Assembly (NCBI RefSeq): GCF_027172205.1
Contig: NC_070604.1
Coordinates: 66,729,023-66,793,022 of the forward strand
Source: Podarcis raffonei
Lineage: Eukaryota; Chordata; Lepidosauria; Squamata; Lacertidae
Direction: 5' to 3'
DNA: 64,000 nucleotides
Of this stretch, positions 62,490 through 64,000 are shown in pieces. Within the stretch, counting starts at the first letter, position 1. Every line of letters begins with the position of its first letter. Both the position numbers and the translations under genes were made by a program. The notes under the pieces were generated by a model that searched no databases, had not been told where the DNA came from, and saw only the letters and a list, made by a program, of their open reading frames with translations.

Positions 62490-63090
62490 GGGGAAGATCA
62501 GGTCCCTTCCAATCTCCCTTGCTCAGTTCAGGATGCGTTGCAGGATGCAACTGCAGCATCTGTGACGAATGACCATCCAGCCTCCGCTTAAAGACCTCTG
62601 ATGAAGGAGAGCCCACCAGCTTCTGAGGCACTAGTAGTCCACCCCACTGTCTAACACAGGTTTCCTCAACCTTGGCCTTCCAAATGTTTTTGGCCTACAA
62701 CTCCCATGATCCCTAGCTAGCAGGACCAGTGGACGGGATAATGGGAATTGTAGTCTCAAAACATCTGGAGGGCCGAGGTTGAGGAAGCCTGGTCTAACAG
62801 CTTTTCCTGTATGGAACTTTCTCCTAATACTTAGCCAAATTTGTATCACTACAATTTCTACCCACTGGTTCTAGTCCTGCTCTTTGGAGCAGTACACAAT
62901 AAGTCTTCCGCACCCTTTGCATGGCGATCCTTCAAAGCAATTCAAAGATTGGTATGCCACCTTTTTTCTCTTCTCCAGGCTAAATGTACCCAGCACTTTG
63001 AACTGTTCCTCAATTTCCAGGCCTGTCATTACCCTGCTCTGGAGCTGCTGCAGTTCTGAACAAAGATCCTTATGTACATCATAGTTCACT
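62490..63090 (-). mobile_element. CR1-clade LINE 3' part, antisense, interrupted
   Basis: The minus strand shows the end of CR1 ORF2: SEVFKRRLDGH near 62,560-62,600 and, from the right side, CSELQQLQSRVMTGLEIEEQ and FSLEKRKK. In plus-strand text it has the familiar TTTTCTCTTCTCCAGGCTAA. A 135-bp hAT element (62,657-62,791) splits it, so the CR1 copy is the older of the two. Frames are broken. Confidence 0.88.
62657..62791. mobile_element. hAT-type MITE, 135 bp, nested in CR1
   Basis: The ends CAGGTTTCCTCAACC and GGTTGAGGAAGCCTG are inverted repeats differing at one of 15 positions. The target duplication GTCTAACA is perfect at 62,649-62,656 and 62,792-62,799. The interior inverted pairs ACAACTCCCATGATCC and GGGAATTGTAG make it almost one long fold-back. 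No coding sequence. Confidence 0.95.
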
Positions 63091-63097
63091 CTGAACT

Positions 63098-63445
63098 CAT
63101 GATGATGATTTTATTTGTACCCTGCCTATCTGACTGGATTGTCCCAGCCACTCTGGGCAGCTTCCAACATATATAAAAACATAGTAAAACATTAAAAACC
63201 TCCCTATACAGGGCTGCCTTCAGATGTCTTCTAAAGGTTGTATACTTATCTCCTCGACATCTGATAGTAGGGTGTTCCACAGGGTGGGCTCCACTACCAA
63301 GAAGGCCCTCTGCCTCACTGTGAGGGAGCCGCCAGAAGGCCCTCAGTGCTGGCTCTCAGGGTCTGGGCTGAATGATGGGGGTGGAGAGGCTCCTTCAGGT
63401 GTACAGGGCCAAGGCACAGGCCCTTAGCTTGTTGTATGGCTCCTA
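63098..63445 (-). mobile_element. L2-like LINE 3' part, antisense, well preserved
   Basis: Plus-strand text TTTTATTTGTACCCTGCCTA, then CCCAGCCACTCTGGGCAGCT, CAGGGCTGCCTTCAGATGTC, GGGTGTTCCACAGGGTGGGC, AAGAAGGCCCTCTGCCTCAC and GAGGCTCCTTCAGGTGTACA is the standard antisense order of an abundant squamate L2-like 3' region. It begins right where the CR1 fragment at 62,490-63,090 ends. Confidence 0.85.
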
Positions 63446-64000
63446 CAACAATTAGAGGCAATGTGTATGACTCAAGCTACAATAGTGATGTAGAGCTTTC
63501 ATTTGCCATGTTATGTTAGTTTTTAAACAGAACACCAATTTAGTAATATAGGGTGTTACTGAACTAACTTTTTGTACTGGTAAAGGGGGATTCCCTCATC
63601 TTCTTCCTTTGTGTATGTCCAGCCAAAACTCCTCTGTCCTTCTTTCCTCCTTCCTCAATATGAGCAAATATAGCATTTTCTTAGTAGGACCAGGGAAGAA
63701 CATTCAAGAAAAGATCATTTTAAATGGCTCTTTTTAAAATAGTTCTAAAACCAAAAGACCTAGTCCTCGGGGATTAAGGAAGAAGAGGCAGAAGTTGAAA
63801 TAAACTATTTTCCTTGCAGTCTAAAAATTATACAGTAATCCAGCTTTGCCACAAGAAAGAGGCTGTAAAATTGAATTGGATCTCACCCATTAAAACGACT
63901 TCTACACAGACAAATTCTGAAGCTATAGAAAACCCTTAAAATATAAGGCTGATGGAGTGTCCCAGTTTCCAAGGTCAAATTCATGCTCACATATGTAGCA
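63446..64000 (+). other. SAMD5: SAMD5 intron 1, right edge
   Basis: AT-rich; nothing recognised. The second SAMD5 exon, which should start VPMAGILEYL, is not present before the window ends. Confidence 0.5.

Overview
The window is vertebrate nuclear DNA, almost certainly from a squamate reptile and probably a lizard. Two lines of evidence support this. It holds exons of two genes that are neighbours in tetrapods, and its repeats are those of lizard genomes: a tRNA-headed SINE with a BovB-like tail, CR1, L2-like and L1 LINEs, hAT and pogo/Tigger-like short DNA elements, and one solo LTR. A lacertid-type lizard is my best guess from the SINE, but this is not proven. There is no bacterial-style gene organisation, no CRISPR array and no functional tRNA or rRNA gene. 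Almost all short open frames are chance frames or lie inside repeats.

Gene 1 (+ strand, about 1-34,570) is the 3' half of STXBP5, which encodes tomosyn-1. Ten coding exons with GT-AG borders join in one frame: 3469-3534, 5508-5567, 5662-5709, 11329-11379, 14266-14505, 15850-16219, 22932-23097, 23648-23759, 25033-25253 and 26991-27032. Together they give 457 complete codons before the stop. They encode the hypervariable linker, the end of the second beta-propeller (Lgl-type region), the tail-proximal loop and the C-terminal VAMP-like R-SNARE motif. The protein sequesters syntaxin-1 and SNAP-25 and restrains vesicle fusion. Bases 1-3468 are the upstream intron. A long AT-rich region, poor in repeats after 28.1 kb, runs to a poly(A) signal at 34,543 and is probably 3' UTR.

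The intergenic region (about 34.6-49.4 kb) is short and full of repeats. It contains a CpG-rich island at about 44.4-45.25 kb with no recognised gene; this may be the promoter of an unannotated transcript.

Gene 2 (+ strand, from about 49.4 kb to beyond the right edge) is SAMD5. A CpG island at about 49.4-51.6 kb holds a probable 5' UTR with upstream open frames. The first coding exon, 50,285-50,773, encodes a SAM domain and the conserved downstream motif. The rest of the window is its first intron.

I did not find a new multi-gene system. The observations most worth checking are the orphan CpG island, an upstream frame overlapping the SAMD5 start codon, four consecutive symmetric mini-exons in tomosyn, a perfect 27-bp-arm palindrome inside a terminal-inverted-repeat element, and several insertions with clean target-site duplications that give a relative history of the locus.
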